Shown here in pieces: positions 1 to 8,635 of a stretch of 50,917 nucleotides of DNA. Source of the stretch: JBNKHH01 sp050290245 (GTDB taxonomy: Bacteria > Pseudomonadota > Alphaproteobacteria > Rhodobacterales > Rhodobacteraceae). The position numbers and the translations under genes are program-made. Each line of letters starts with the position of its first letter. The first letter of the stretch is position 1. The DNA is taken from the NCBI GenBank assembly GCA_050290245.1, contig JBNKHH010000034.1, forward strand, positions 1-50,917, given 5' to 3'. The notes under the pieces were generated by a model. The model was not told the origin of the DNA and ran no database searches. It saw only the letters and a list, made by a program, of their open reading frames with translations.

Positions 1-2
1 TG

Positions 3-137
3 GGCCACGCCGGCGCCATCGTCGCCGGCGGCAAGGGCGGCGCCGAAGACAAGATCGAAGCCATGCGATCCGCAGGCATCACCGTCGCAGAAAGCCCCGC
101 CGGACTCGGCGAGGCAATGCTCGAGGCAATCGGGTGA
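3..137 (+). CDS. sucD: succinyl-CoA synthetase alpha subunit, C-terminal fragment
   Basis: This is the last 44 codons of the ADP/GDP-forming succinate-CoA ligase alpha subunit, truncated by the left window edge. The visible peptide starts GHAGAIVAGGKGGAEDKIEA and ends in ..GLGEAMLEAIG-stop, which matches the glycine-rich C-terminal part of the ligase (CoA-ligase) domain of SucD. The enzyme interconverts succinyl-CoA and succinate with substrate-level phosphorylation in the TCA cycle. Its place directly upstream of sucA fits the sucCD-sucAB-lpd order usual in Rhodobacterales. The nucleotide-binding N-terminal domain and the active-site His lie outside the window. Confidence 0.9.
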   Translation, partial: GHAGAIVAGGKGGAEDKIEAMRSAGITVAESPAGLGEAMLEAIG

Positions 138-158
138 TGCCAACGCCAAATATGGTAC

Positions 159-203
159 GGCGGGCTGTAGCCCGCCAATGCGAACGGCGGGCCACAGCCC
201 GCC
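159..203. repeat. paired GC-rich palindromes (REP/BIME-like) between sucD and sucA
   Basis: There are two near-identical palindromes, GGCGGGCTGTAGCCCGCC (159-176) and GGCGGGCCACAGCCCGCC (186-203), separated by 9 nt. Each can fold alone with a 7-bp stem and a 4-nt loop. In addition, 159-168 is perfectly complementary to 194-203, so the pair can refold into one longer hairpin. No T-tract follows. It lies 22 nt after the sucD stop and 30 nt before the sucA start. It may be an mRNA-processing or stability element, an attenuator, or a mobile REP-type repeat; only the symmetry is directly seen. Confidence 0.6.
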
Positions 204-232
204 CGACGCGGTTTTAACGGGAGAGTGACCCT

Positions 233-3196
233 ATGACTGACCAATCCCCCAACGATATCTTCAAGGCCTCGTCCTTTCTGCAGGGCCACAACGCCGAGTA
301 CATCGAGCAGCTTTACGCCCGGTATGCCAACGACCCGAACGCGGTCGATGCGGGCTGGCAGGAGTTCTTTCGCCAGCTTGGCGACGATGGCGCCGATGCG
401 ACGCGCGAGGCTGCCGGGCCGTCCTGGGCGCGCGCTGACTGGCCGCCTGCCCCGTCGGACGATCTGACGGCGGCGCTGGACGGCCAATGGGGGGATCTTG
501 GACCCGCGGCTCAGGGTAAGGCAGGGCAAAAGATTGCGGACAAGGCCGCCGAGACCGGCGTCACGCTTTCGGAAGATCAGATCAAACGGGCCGTGCTGGA
601 TTCGATCCGCGCCCTGATGATCATCCGCGCCTATCGTATCCGCGGTCACCTTGTCGCCGATCTCGACCCTTTGGGCATGCGCGATCACACACCGCACCCC
701 GAGCTGGATCCCCGGTCCTACGGGTTCACAGACTCCGATATGGACCGGCCGATCTTCATCGACAACGTGCTGGGGCTTCAAACGGCCTCCATGCGCGAAA
801 TCCTTGCGATCGTGAAGCGGACTTATTGCGGCACCTTCGCGCTGCAGTACATGCATATTTCCGACCCCGAGGAAGCCTCCTGGCTGAAGGAGCGGATCGA
901 AGGCCTCGGCAAGGAAATCGCTTTCACCCGCGAAGGCCGGAAAGCCATCCTGAACAAGATGGTCGAGGCAGAGGGTTTCGAGAAGTTCCTCCACGTCAAA
1001 TACATGGGCACCAAGCGGTTCGGCCTGGACGGCGGTGAAAGCCTGATCCCGGCGATGGAACAGATCATCAAGCGCGGCGGCGCGCTTGGGGTGAAGGAAA
1101 TCGTCATCGGGATGCCGCACCGGGGTCGTCTCAGCGTTCTGGCGAACGTCATGAGCAAGCCCTACAAAGCGATCTTCAACGAGTTCCAGGGCGGCAGCTT
1201 CAAGCCAGAGGATGTCGATGGATCGGGCGACGTTAAATATCACCTCGGCGCCTCGTCGGACCGTGAGTTCGACGGCAATACCGTGCACCTGTCGTTGACC
1301 GCGAACCCCTCGCACCTCGAGGCGGTCAATCCCGTTGTTCTGGGCAAGGCGCGCGCCAAGCAGGACCAGTTCAATGACGCGTCGCGGACATCTGTTCTGC
1401 CGATCCTTTTGCACGGCGACGCGGCCTTTGCAGGCCAGGGCGTCGTGGCGGAGTGTTTCGGCCTTTCGGGCCTGCGCGGTCACCGTACCGGCGGCACGAT
1501 CCATATAATCGTGAACAACCAGATCGGCTTTACCACGGCCCCGCACTTCAGCCGCTCCAGCCCCTATCCGACCGACATCGCCCTGATGGTCGAAGCGCCG
1601 ATATTCCACGTCAACGGAGACGACCCCGAGGCGGTGGTTCACGCGGCAAAGGTCGCGACCGAGTTCCGGCAAAAGTTCGGCAAGGACGTCGTGATCGACA
1701 TCTTCTGCTATCGCCGGTTCGGTCACAACGAGGGCGACGAGCCCATGTTCACCAACCCGGTCATGTACAAGCGGATCAAGGCGCACAAAACGACCCTGTC
1801 GCTTTATACCGACCGGCTTGTCAAAGACGGCCTGATCCCTGAGGGCGAGATCGAGGACATGAAGGCTGGCTTCCAGGCGCTGCTGAATGAAGAGTTCGAG
1901 GCAGGCAAGGCTTACAAACCCAACAAAGCCGACTGGCTGGACGGGCGTTGGAGCCACCTCGACAAGGAAAGCGAAAAGTACCAGCGCGGCAAGACCGCCA
2001 TCAAGAAGAAGACAATGGAAGCGATCGGCAAGGCGTTGTCCACCGCGCCCGATGGCTTCCCCATTCACCGCACCGTCGAACGGCTTTTGGACGCCAAACG
2101 CGAAATGTTCGCGTCCGGCACCGGCTTTGACTGGGCAACTGGCGAAGCGCTGGCCTTCGGATCTCTATTGACCGAGGGCTATCCGGTCCGCCTCGCGGGT
2201 CAGGACTCGACCCGTGGTACATTCAGTCAGCGGCATTCCGGCCTGATCAACCAGGAAAACGAAGAGCGCTACTACCCGCTGAACAACATCCGCGATGGCC
2301 AGGCCCACTACGAGGTCATCGACTCGATGCTCTCGGAATATGCGGTTTGCGGGTTCGAATACGGCTATTCGCTGGCCGAACCGAACGCGCTTGTGCTTTG
2401 GGAGGCCCAGTTCGGCGATTTCGCCAACGGCGCCCAGATCATGTTCGACCAGTTCATTTCGTCTGGTGAACGCAAGTGGCTCCGCATGTCGGGCCTGGTG
2501 ATGCTTTTGCCGCACGGTTTTGAAGGCCAGGGGCCGGAACACTCTTCGGCACGGCTTGAGCGCTTCTTGCAGATGTGCGCCGAGGACAACTGGATTGTCG
2601 CCAACTGCACCACGCCGGCAAACTATTTCCACATCCTGCGACGTCAGCTTCATCGGTCCTACCGGAAACCGCTTGTCATCATGACGCCAAAGTCGCTTCT
2701 GCGTCACAAGCTGGCAGTCAGCGATGCTGCGGACTTCCTGACCGGCTCCAGCTTCCACCGCGTGCTGTGGGACGATGCCGAGAAAGGGCATTCCGACACC
2801 CAGCTGGTCGCCGACGACAAGATCAAGCGGGTGGTCATGTGCTCGGGCAAGGTCTATTACGACCTGCTGGAAGAACGCGACGCCCGCGGCATCGACGATG
2901 TCTACCTCCTTCGGGTGGAACAGTTCTATCCGTTCCCGGCACAGGCTCTGGTCAAAGAACTCAAACGGTTTGAGAACGCCGATTGGGTCTGGTGCCAGGA
3001 AGAGCCCAAGAACCAGGGGGCATGGACCTTCATGGAACCCAACATCGAATGGGTCCTGACCCGCATTAACGCGAAACACACGCGGCCGATCTATGCGGGC
3101 CGCGCCGCCAGCGCCTCGCCCGCCACGGGTCTGGCATCGGCTCACAAGGCACAACAACAAGCGCTCGTCGACGAAGCGCTGACCGTGAAAGGATAA
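233..3196 (+). CDS. sucA: 2-oxoglutarate dehydrogenase E1 component
   Basis: This is the thiamine-diphosphate-dependent decarboxylase of the 2-oxoglutarate dehydrogenase complex. It decarboxylates 2-oxoglutarate and reductively succinylates the lipoyl arm of E2. The length of 987 aa is usual for E1o. The N-terminus carries the short E2-interacting segment of the family (SSFLQGHNAEYIEQLYARY, about residues 13-31). The ThDP/active-site region includes GMPHRGRLSVLANV (about 295-310) and GDAAFAGQGVVAE (about 390), followed by RRFGHNEGDEP. The transketolase-type pyrimidine-binding domain covers about 640-840. The ATG follows a GGGAG Shine-Dalgarno. Only 3 nt separate the stop from odhB, so the two are surely cotranscribed. 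Confidence 0.97.
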   Translation: MTDQSPNDIFKASSFLQGHNAEYIEQLYARYANDPNAVDAGWQEFFRQLGDDGADATREAAGPSWARADWPPAPSDDLTAALDGQWGDLGPAAQGKAGQKIADKAAETGVTLSEDQIKRAVLDSIRALMIIRAYRIRGHLVADLDPLGMRDHTPHPELDPRSYGFTDSDMDRPIFIDNVLGLQTASMREILAIVKRTYCGTFALQYMHISDPEEASWLKERIEGLGKEIAFTREGRKAILNKMVEAEGFEKFLHVKYMGTKRFGLDGGESLIPAMEQIIKRGGALGVKEIVIGMPHRGRLSVLANVMSKPYKAIFNEFQGGSFKPEDVDGSGDVKYHLGASSDREFDGNTVHLSLTANPSHLEAVNPVVLGKARAKQDQFNDASRTSVLPILLHGDAAFAGQGVVAECFGLSGLRGHRTGGTIHIIVNNQIGFTTAPHFSRSSPYPTDIALMVEAPIFHVNGDDPEAVVHAAKVATEFRQKFGKDVVIDIFCYRRFGHNEGDEPMFTNPVMYKRIKAHKTTLSLYTDRLVKDGLIPEGEIEDMKAGFQALLNEEFEAGKAYKPNKADWLDGRWSHLDKESEKYQRGKTAIKKKTMEAIGKALSTAPDGFPIHRTVERLLDAKREMFASGTGFDWATGEALAFGSLLTEGYPVRLAGQDSTRGTFSQRHSGLINQENEERYYPLNNIRDGQAHYEVIDSMLSEYAVCGFEYGYSLAEPNALVLWEAQFGDFANGAQIMFDQFISSGERKWLRMSGLVMLLPHGFEGQGPEHSSARLERFLQMCAEDNWIVANCTTPANYFHILRRQLHRSYRKPLVIMTPKSLLRHKLAVSDAADFLTGSSFHRVLWDDAEKGHSDTQLVADDKIKRVVMCSGKVYYDLLEERDARGIDDVYLLRVEQFYPFPAQALVKELKRFENADWVWCQEEPKNQGAWTFMEPNIEWVLTRINAKHTRPIYAGRAASASPATGLASAHKAQQQALVDEALTVKG

Positions 3197-3199
3197 ATC

Positions 3200-4711
3200 A
3201 TGGCCATCGAAATCCGCGTTCCGACGCTGGGCGAAAGCGTGACCGAAGCGACCGTCGCGACCTGGTTCAAGAAACCGGGCGACGCCGTCGCGGTGGACGA
3301 AATGCTGTGCGAACTGGAAACTGACAAGGTGACGGTCGAGGTCCCCTCGCCCGCCGCCGGCACCCTGTCGGAAATCGTCGCCAACGAAGGTGAAACGGTT
3401 GGCGTCGACGCTCTTCTGGCAAACCTGGAAGAAGGTGCAGGTGCCGCCGCTGCTGCTCCGGCCAAGACCGAAGAAAAAGCAGCCGCGCCTGCGGCCTCGT
3501 CGGGCGGCCAACCCGTCGACGTCATGGTGCCGACCCTTGGCGAAAGCGTGACCGAGGCCACCGTCGCGACCTGGTTCAAAAAGCCCGGCGAGGCGGTCAG
3601 CCAGGACGAGATGTTGTGCGAGCTGGAAACCGACAAGGTCTCGGTCGAGGTTCCCGCGCCAGCCTCAGGCGTTTTGACCGAAGTCCTGAAGAATGAAGGC
3701 GACACGGTCGAAGCCGGCGGCAAACTTGCCGTGATCTCTGCCGGTGAAGGCGCCGCTGTCTCGGCTCCCGCCGCAATGCCTGCCCCTGGAACGGCCCCTG
3801 CGGCCGCTGCAACGGGAAAGGATGTCGAAGACGCACCCTCGGCCAAGAAGATGATGGCCGAAAACAACCTCTCGCCGGATCAGGTGACCGGCACCGGCAA
3901 GGATGGCCGTATCATGAAAGAAGACGTTCAAAAGGCACTCGCGTCGCCTTTACCACAAGCTGCTAAGACTGCCCCCGCCGCGCCGCGTGCACCCGTCGCC
4001 GCCGAGGATGCTTCGCGCGAGGAACGGGTTAAGATGACGCGCCTGCGCCAGACCATCGCCCGCCGCCTCAAGGACGCGCAGAACACCGCTGCCATGCTGA
4101 CCACCTATAACGAGGTCGACATGTCCGGCGTCATGGGCCTGCGCAAGGAATACAAGGACCTGTTCGAGAAAAAGCACGGCGTCAAGCTGGGCTTCATGTC
4201 CTTCTTCACCAAGGCCTGCTGCCACGCCCTGAAAGAGGTGCCCGAGGTCAACGCCGAGATCGACGGCACCGACGTCGTCTACAAGAACTTCGTCCACATG
4301 GGCATCGCCGTCGGCACGCCCACGGGCCTCGTCGTCCCGGTCGTCCGCGACGCTGACCAGATGGGCTTTGCCGACATCGAGAAAAAGATCAACGAGTTGG
4401 GCGCCCGCGCCCGCGACGGCAAACTCTCGATGAGCGAAATGCAGGGCGGCACCTTCACCATCTCGAACGGCGGGGTCTACGGCTCGCTGATGTCCTCGCC
4501 GATCCTGAACCCGCCGCAGTCGGGCATCCTAGGCATGCACAAGATCCAGGACCGGCCCATGGTCGTGAACGGTGAAATCGTCATCCGCCCGATGATGTAC
4601 CTCGCCCTCAGCTACGACCACCGAATCGTCGACGGCAAAGGCGCGGTGACGTTCCTCGTCCGTGTGAAGGAAGCGCTTGAGGATCCGCGGCGTCTGTTGA
4701 TGGACCTGTAG
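3200..4711 (+). CDS. odhB: dihydrolipoamide succinyltransferase (E2o) with two lipoyl domains
   Basis: This is the core E2 enzyme of the 2-oxoglutarate dehydrogenase complex; it transfers succinyl from lipoamide to CoA. It has 503 aa in this order: lipoyl domain 1 (about 2-77, lipoyl-Lys43 in ETDKVTVEV), an Ala/Pro/Glu linker, lipoyl domain 2 (about 106-180, Lys146 in ETDKVSVEV), a second linker, a peripheral subunit-binding domain (about 213-248), and the catalytic domain (about 275-503) ending with the YDHRIVDG active-site motif. Most described E2o proteins have a single lipoyl domain and about 400-420 aa, so the N-terminal duplication is the notable feature. The two copies are also very similar at DNA level. 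An AAAGGA ribosome site precedes the ATG. Confidence 0.96.
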   Translation: MAIEIRVPTLGESVTEATVATWFKKPGDAVAVDEMLCELETDKVTVEVPSPAAGTLSEIVANEGETVGVDALLANLEEGAGAAAAAPAKTEEKAAAPAASSGGQPVDVMVPTLGESVTEATVATWFKKPGEAVSQDEMLCELETDKVSVEVPAPASGVLTEVLKNEGDTVEAGGKLAVISAGEGAAVSAPAAMPAPGTAPAAAATGKDVEDAPSAKKMMAENNLSPDQVTGTGKDGRIMKEDVQKALASPLPQAAKTAPAAPRAPVAAEDASREERVKMTRLRQTIARRLKDAQNTAAMLTTYNEVDMSGVMGLRKEYKDLFEKKHGVKLGFMSFFTKACCHALKEVPEVNAEIDGTDVVYKNFVHMGIAVGTPTGLVVPVVRDADQMGFADIEKKINELGARARDGKLSMSEMQGGTFTISNGGVYGSLMSSPILNPPQSGILGMHKIQDRPMVVNGEIVIRPMMYLALSYDHRIVDGKGAVTFLVRVKEALEDPRRLLMDL

Positions 4712-4838
4712 GAAAAGCCGGTGCGTCCTTGTGCGGGGCAGGTTAATCACCCCCCAAAGGCACCAAACGGGCGCATCGACGTGAAACCGACATAATACCG
4801 GCGTGATACCGACGTCGCAAAATAGGGAAGATTTCACC

Positions 4839-6227
4839 ATGGCAGCATACGATGTGATCGTAATCGGAGGCGGCCCCGGCGGCTATGTCTGCGCCATTCG
4901 CTGCGCACAGCTGGGCCTGAAAACGGCTTGCGTCGAAGGCCGCGACGCCCTTGGCGGCACCTGCCTGAACGTGGGCTGCATCCCGTCCAAGGCTTTGCTC
5001 CATGCCACGGAAATGCTGCACGAAACCGAGGCGAATTTTGGCAAGATGGGCCTCAAAGTCCTGCGCCCCGACGTTGATTGGAAACAGATGCTGGCCTATA
5101 AGCAGGACACCATCGACCAGAACACCAAGGGCATCGAATACCTGTTCAAAAAGAACAAGATAGACTGGCTCAAGGGCTGGGGTTCGATCCCCGAGGCCGG
5201 CAAGGTCAAGGTCGGCGATGAAGTTCACGAGGCAAAAAACATCGTGATCGCAACGGGGTCCGAACCCTCCAGCCTGCCAGGCGTCGAAGTTGACGAAAAG
5301 GTCGTCGTCAGTTCGACCGGCGCGCTGGAGTTGACTGACATCCCGAAGAAACTCGTCGTGATCGGCGCGGGTGTCATCGGGCTCGAACTCGGATCGGTCT
5401 ACAACCGCCTCGGCTCGGAAGTGACCGTTATCGAATTCCTCGATGTCGTCACCCCCGGCATGGACGGCGAAATTCAAAAGACGTTCCAGCGGCTTTTGAA
5501 ACGCCAGGGACTGAACTTCGTCATGGGCGCAGCGGTGCAGAAAACCGAGACGACGAAAAAGTCGGCCAAAGTCACTTACAAGCTACGCAAAGACGATAGC
5601 GAGCACACGATCGAAGCGGACGCCGTGCTGCTGGCCACCGGCCGCCGCCCCTACACCGAGGGTCTGGGTCTAGAAGGCGTCGGCGTCGAGATGACCGAGC
5701 GTGGACAGGTCAGGATCGACAGCCATTGGAAGACGAATGTGCCGGGCATCTATGCCATCGGCGATGCGGTCGAAGGCCCCATGCTGGCCCACAAGGCCGA
5801 GGACGAGGGCATGGCGGCCGCCGAGACGATTGCCGGTCAGGCCGGGCATGTGAACTATGGCGTGATCCCCGGCGTGATCTACACCCATCCCGAGGTTGCC
5901 AATGTCGGCAAGACAGAAGAGCAACTGAAGGAAGAAGGCCGCGCCTACAAGGTCGGCAAGTTCTCGTTCATGGGCAACGGTCGCGCCAAGGCGAATTTCT
6001 TAGCCGATGGTTTCGTGAAAATCCTGGCCGACAAGGACACCGATCGCATTCTCGGCGCGCATATCATCGGCCCCATGGCGGGCGATCTGATCCACGAAGT
6101 CTGCGTGGCCATGGAATTCGGCGCCGCCGCCGAAGATCTCGCAAGGACCTGCCATGCGCACCCGACCTACTCCGAGGCCGTGCGCGAGGCGGCACTGGCC
6201 TGCGGCGACGGGCCGATCCACAGCTAG
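4839..6227 (+). CDS. lpd: dihydrolipoamide dehydrogenase (E3)
   Basis: This FAD-dependent enzyme reoxidises dihydrolipoamide in the 2-oxoacid dehydrogenase complexes and reduces NAD+. It has 462 aa. The N-terminal FAD-binding motif is VIVIGGGPGGYVCA and the redox disulfide is C42-x4-C47 (GGTCLNVGCIPS). A second Rossmann motif (VIGAGVIGLELGS) binds NAD, and the C-terminal HPTYSEAVREA provides the catalytic His/Glu. An in-frame start 36 nt upstream exists, but the ATG at 4839 is preferred because it follows AGGGAAG at good spacing and gives the family N-terminus. It is separated from odhB by 127 nt in which no clear terminator or promoter is seen, so it probably belongs to the same transcription unit. 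Confidence 0.96.
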   Translation: MAAYDVIVIGGGPGGYVCAIRCAQLGLKTACVEGRDALGGTCLNVGCIPSKALLHATEMLHETEANFGKMGLKVLRPDVDWKQMLAYKQDTIDQNTKGIEYLFKKNKIDWLKGWGSIPEAGKVKVGDEVHEAKNIVIATGSEPSSLPGVEVDEKVVVSSTGALELTDIPKKLVVIGAGVIGLELGSVYNRLGSEVTVIEFLDVVTPGMDGEIQKTFQRLLKRQGLNFVMGAAVQKTETTKKSAKVTYKLRKDDSEHTIEADAVLLATGRRPYTEGLGLEGVGVEMTERGQVRIDSHWKTNVPGIYAIGDAVEGPMLAHKAEDEGMAAAETIAGQAGHVNYGVIPGVIYTHPEVANVGKTEEQLKEEGRAYKVGKFSFMGNGRAKANFLADGFVKILADKDTDRILGAHIIGPMAGDLIHEVCVAMEFGAAAEDLARTCHAHPTYSEAVREAALACGDGPIHS

Positions 6228-6276
6228 TCAGCGAAATAACGCCGAGGGGCCCTGTGCCCCCGGAATGACGCGGATC

Positions 6277-6290
6277 GGGGGAACTTCCCC
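6277..6290 (+). terminator. weak hairpin downstream of lpd
   Basis: A short symmetric GGGG-aactt-CCCC element lies 50 nt after the lpd stop and is followed by TTT. The stem is short and the T-run minimal. It is a possible end of the suc operon before the next gene, not a strong intrinsic terminator. Confidence 0.25.
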
Positions 6291-6341
6291 TTTCCCAATG
6301 GGTTTCGACCCCATAGGCTTTTGGCCAAGGGAGGATTTCTC

Positions 6342-7985
6342 ATGCGCTTGGCCCTGATCACCGCTTCGGTTTTACTCGCGGCTCCGGTCTCTGCACAGAC
6401 CGTCAGTCTGATTGTCGGCAACGAAGACTATACCCACGTCAGTGACGTCTCGCGGGGGGATAACGTCGTAAATGCAGCGGAGGAACTGGCGCGGGCGGGC
6501 CTCCAGAACGTCGTCCTCGGCGATGCCACACGCGAAGAACTGTTTGATCGCCTCGTCGAGTTTGGCCAGATGATTGGCCCGTCCGATGCTGCGCTGATTG
6601 TCCTGTCCGGCCGGTTTCTGAAATCCTCGACCGAGACCTACTTCCTGCCCGTCGATGGTCAGGCCGGCCCCATGGCCACGCTTTCCGCCAATGCCCTGCC
6701 GCTCTCTACGGTGATGGCGTGGTTGGCGCATACTCCCGGCAAGGCCGTGCTGGTCCTCGCGACCGACGACAATGATGCGGAAATCGGCCCGTTTCTGACG
6801 ACCGGGATCGGGACGTTGGACATTCCCCAGGGCGTGACGGTGATCAGCGGCGAACCACGCGACGTCAGCAGCTTTCTGAGCAGAACGCTCAGCAGGCCGG
6901 GCCGGCCATTCATCGATGCGGCCAGGCAGCAGGATTTGACCGTTGATGGCTATGCGGCCCATGACATGGTTTTGATCGCGGCCGCCCCTGCACCGCAGGC
7001 GGACGAAACGGACAGGCGCGCAGACATCGAGGACTGGCGCCGCGCCCGCGACACGAACACCCTCGAGGCCTATCAGGACTATATCGAGGCACATCCCAAT
7101 GGAGAGTTCGTTCGCATGGCTGAAAGCCGTGCAGAGGCCCTGCTGGACACCCCCGAGGCCCGTGCTGAAAGAATGGAACAGGCCCTTGATCTGTCACGTG
7201 ACGCGCGGCGCGATATTCAGCGCGATCTCACCCTGCTGGATTACAACACCCGCGGCATCGACGGTATCTTCGGGCGGGGGACCCGTGCGGCGATTGCCAG
7301 CTGGCAAAGCAGCCAGGGGTATGATCCGACCGGATACGTCACGTCCGACCAGGTCACCCGGTTGGATGCGCAGGCCGAACGACGCGCGTTGGAGCTTGAG
7401 GAAGAAGCCGAAAAGCGCAGACGCGAACAGGTCGCCGCCGACCGGGCCTTCTGGGAAGAAACCGGCGCACTGGGCGACGAGGCCGGATTGCGCGCCTATA
7501 TCAACCGCTATCCCGACGGCGAATATTCAGACGTGGCGCAAGCCAGGCTTGAAGCTTTCGAGGAAGAAAAGCGTGACGAAGCCAGCGATTTCGACCGCCG
7601 CCTCTGGGATACCGCGACCGCAGCCGACACCGTTGAAGGATACGAAGAGTATCTGAGGCGCACTGACGGAAATGGCGCATTCGGTGAAGAGGCCCGCGCA
7701 AGGATCACCGAACTTGATCAGCAAAGACGCGACGCGGCCGAAACAGACCGCTACGCGCGCGAAGAACAGGCCCTGAACCTGTCGGCCCGAACGCGTCGAA
7801 TCGTGGAATCCCGTCTGGATGGCCTGGGCCTCAAGCCCGGTCCGGTTGACGGCGTGTTCGACGATGACACGCGGCGCGCCATCCGTCGCTATCAGGCCGC
7901 GCGCAACATGCCCGAGACGGGCTATCTTTCCGAGGCGGTCGTGGTTCAGCTTCTGGCCGACACGGTGCGGCAGATATTCAGATAA
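6342..7985 (+). CDS. exported pseudo-caspase / peptidoglycan-binding repeat protein
   Basis: The protein has 547 aa, counted from the ATG that follows AGGGAGG; an ORF start 21 nt upstream lacks such a site. A signal peptide is visible (MRLALITASVLLAAPVSAQ, cleavage near residue 19). Residues 20-215 resemble the bacterial caspase-like (peptidase C14) fold: a VSLIVGNEDY opening strand, an ALIVLSG strand and a YFLPVD strand. The usual His after S-G is Arg91 and the usual D-A-C is replaced by L-A-T (138-141), so no catalytic dyad is seen. Two peptidoglycan_binding_1-type domains follow (about 275-345 and 473-545; GIDGIFGRGTRAAIASWQ and GPVDGVFDDDTRRAIRRYQ). Between and around them are three W-x2-A..Y-x2-Y-hxxxP-x-G repeats (about 231-268, 370-408, 421-457). 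It probably acts in the periplasm at the cell wall; the substrate is unknown. Confidence 0.8.
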   Translation: MRLALITASVLLAAPVSAQTVSLIVGNEDYTHVSDVSRGDNVVNAAEELARAGLQNVVLGDATREELFDRLVEFGQMIGPSDAALIVLSGRFLKSSTETYFLPVDGQAGPMATLSANALPLSTVMAWLAHTPGKAVLVLATDDNDAEIGPFLTTGIGTLDIPQGVTVISGEPRDVSSFLSRTLSRPGRPFIDAARQQDLTVDGYAAHDMVLIAAAPAPQADETDRRADIEDWRRARDTNTLEAYQDYIEAHPNGEFVRMAESRAEALLDTPEARAERMEQALDLSRDARRDIQRDLTLLDYNTRGIDGIFGRGTRAAIASWQSSQGYDPTGYVTSDQVTRLDAQAERRALELEEEAEKRRREQVAADRAFWEETGALGDEAGLRAYINRYPDGEYSDVAQARLEAFEEEKRDEASDFDRRLWDTATAADTVEGYEEYLRRTDGNGAFGEEARARITELDQQRRDAAETDRYAREEQALNLSARTRRIVESRLDGLGLKPGPVDGVFDDDTRRAIRRYQAARNMPETGYLSEAVVVQLLADTVRQIFR

Positions 7986-8003
7986 CTGGCACCTTGGGGA
8001 GGG

Positions 8004-8570
8004 TCAGCTCTTCTTTTTCCCGATGTTGGAAAGCTGCTGCTGCATGGCGGCCAATTGTGCGCGAATGTCGTCCAGTTCTGCGGTGCCACCGTCATCGTCA
8101 CCGTCATCATCGTCATCATCACGCGCTGGCCCAGACCACGACGCTCCAAGGCCACCGGTCATGGCTTTCATGAAGGCTTCCTGCTGAGCCTTCATCGCTT
8201 CAAAGCCAGGCATGCCGGACATCGGATTGGCCATGCTCTCCATCATCTTGGACTGGCCATCGCGCAGCATCTCGAAACTCATGGCCAGGAATTGGGGAAC
8301 AACCGATTGAGCCTGTGTCGTGTATGATCGCACGAGGTCCGTCAGCACATCCAGCGGCAGAACATTCTCACCGCGGCTTTCATGGTCGGCAATGATCTGA
8401 AGGAAATACTGCCGGGTCAGGTCATCGCCGCTTTTCAGGTCCACGATCTGGACGTCCCGCCCGTCGCGGATAAAGCCCGCAATGTCCTCCAGCGTCACGT
8501 AATCCGAGGTTTCGGTGTTGTACAGCCGGCGACTTGCATAGCGCTTGATCAACAATGGTTTTCCCGGCAC
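8004..8570 (-). CDS. phaR: polyhydroxyalkanoate synthesis repressor PhaR
   Basis: PhaR represses phasin and its own gene and leaves DNA when it binds nascent PHA granules or polymer. It has 188 aa: an N-terminal PHB/PHA accumulation regulator DNA-binding domain (LLIKRYASRRLYNTETSDYV, residues 6-25, then VTLEDIAGFIRDG), a middle PHB_acc region, a run of about 13 Asp/Gly residues near 150-161, and a basic C-terminus (IGKKKS). The start is GTG with an adjacent GGAGG. The gene follows hemC on the same strand after 193 nt. That gap holds a cluster of TGCTGC/GCAGCA palindromes that look like autoregulatory operators. No phaC, phaP or phaZ is in the window. Confidence 0.92.
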   Translation of the reverse strand: MPGKPLLIKRYASRRLYNTETSDYVTLEDIAGFIRDGRDVQIVDLKSGDDLTRQYFLQIIADHESRGENVLPLDVLTDLVRSYTTQAQSVVPQFLAMSFEMLRDGQSKMMESMANPMSGMPGFEAMKAQQEAFMKAMTGGLGASWSGPARDDDDDDGDDDGGTAELDDIRAQLAAMQQQLSNIGKKKS

Positions 8571-8592
8571 CTTGACCTCCCGTACGAATGTG

Positions 8593-8603
8593 CTGCACCG
8601 CAG
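8593..8603. promoter_or_regulatory. PhaR-type operator CTGC-N3-GCAG in the phaR leader
   Basis: The site CTGC-ACC-GCAG lies 12 nt upstream of the GGAGG of phaR and is embedded in TGCTGC...GCAGCt. CTGC-N3-GCAG is the motif described for PhaR in Paracoccus and Rhodobacter. The match and position are seen in the sequence; binding is inferred. Confidence 0.6.
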
Positions 8604-8635
8604 CTTATGCCAAAAGCGATAAAAATCAACGTGTT

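Noticed and set aside
2165..3511. 448-codon minus-strand ORF spanning the sucA-odhB junction
   Set aside because: Antisense shadow of SucA and of the first lipoyl domain of OdhB.
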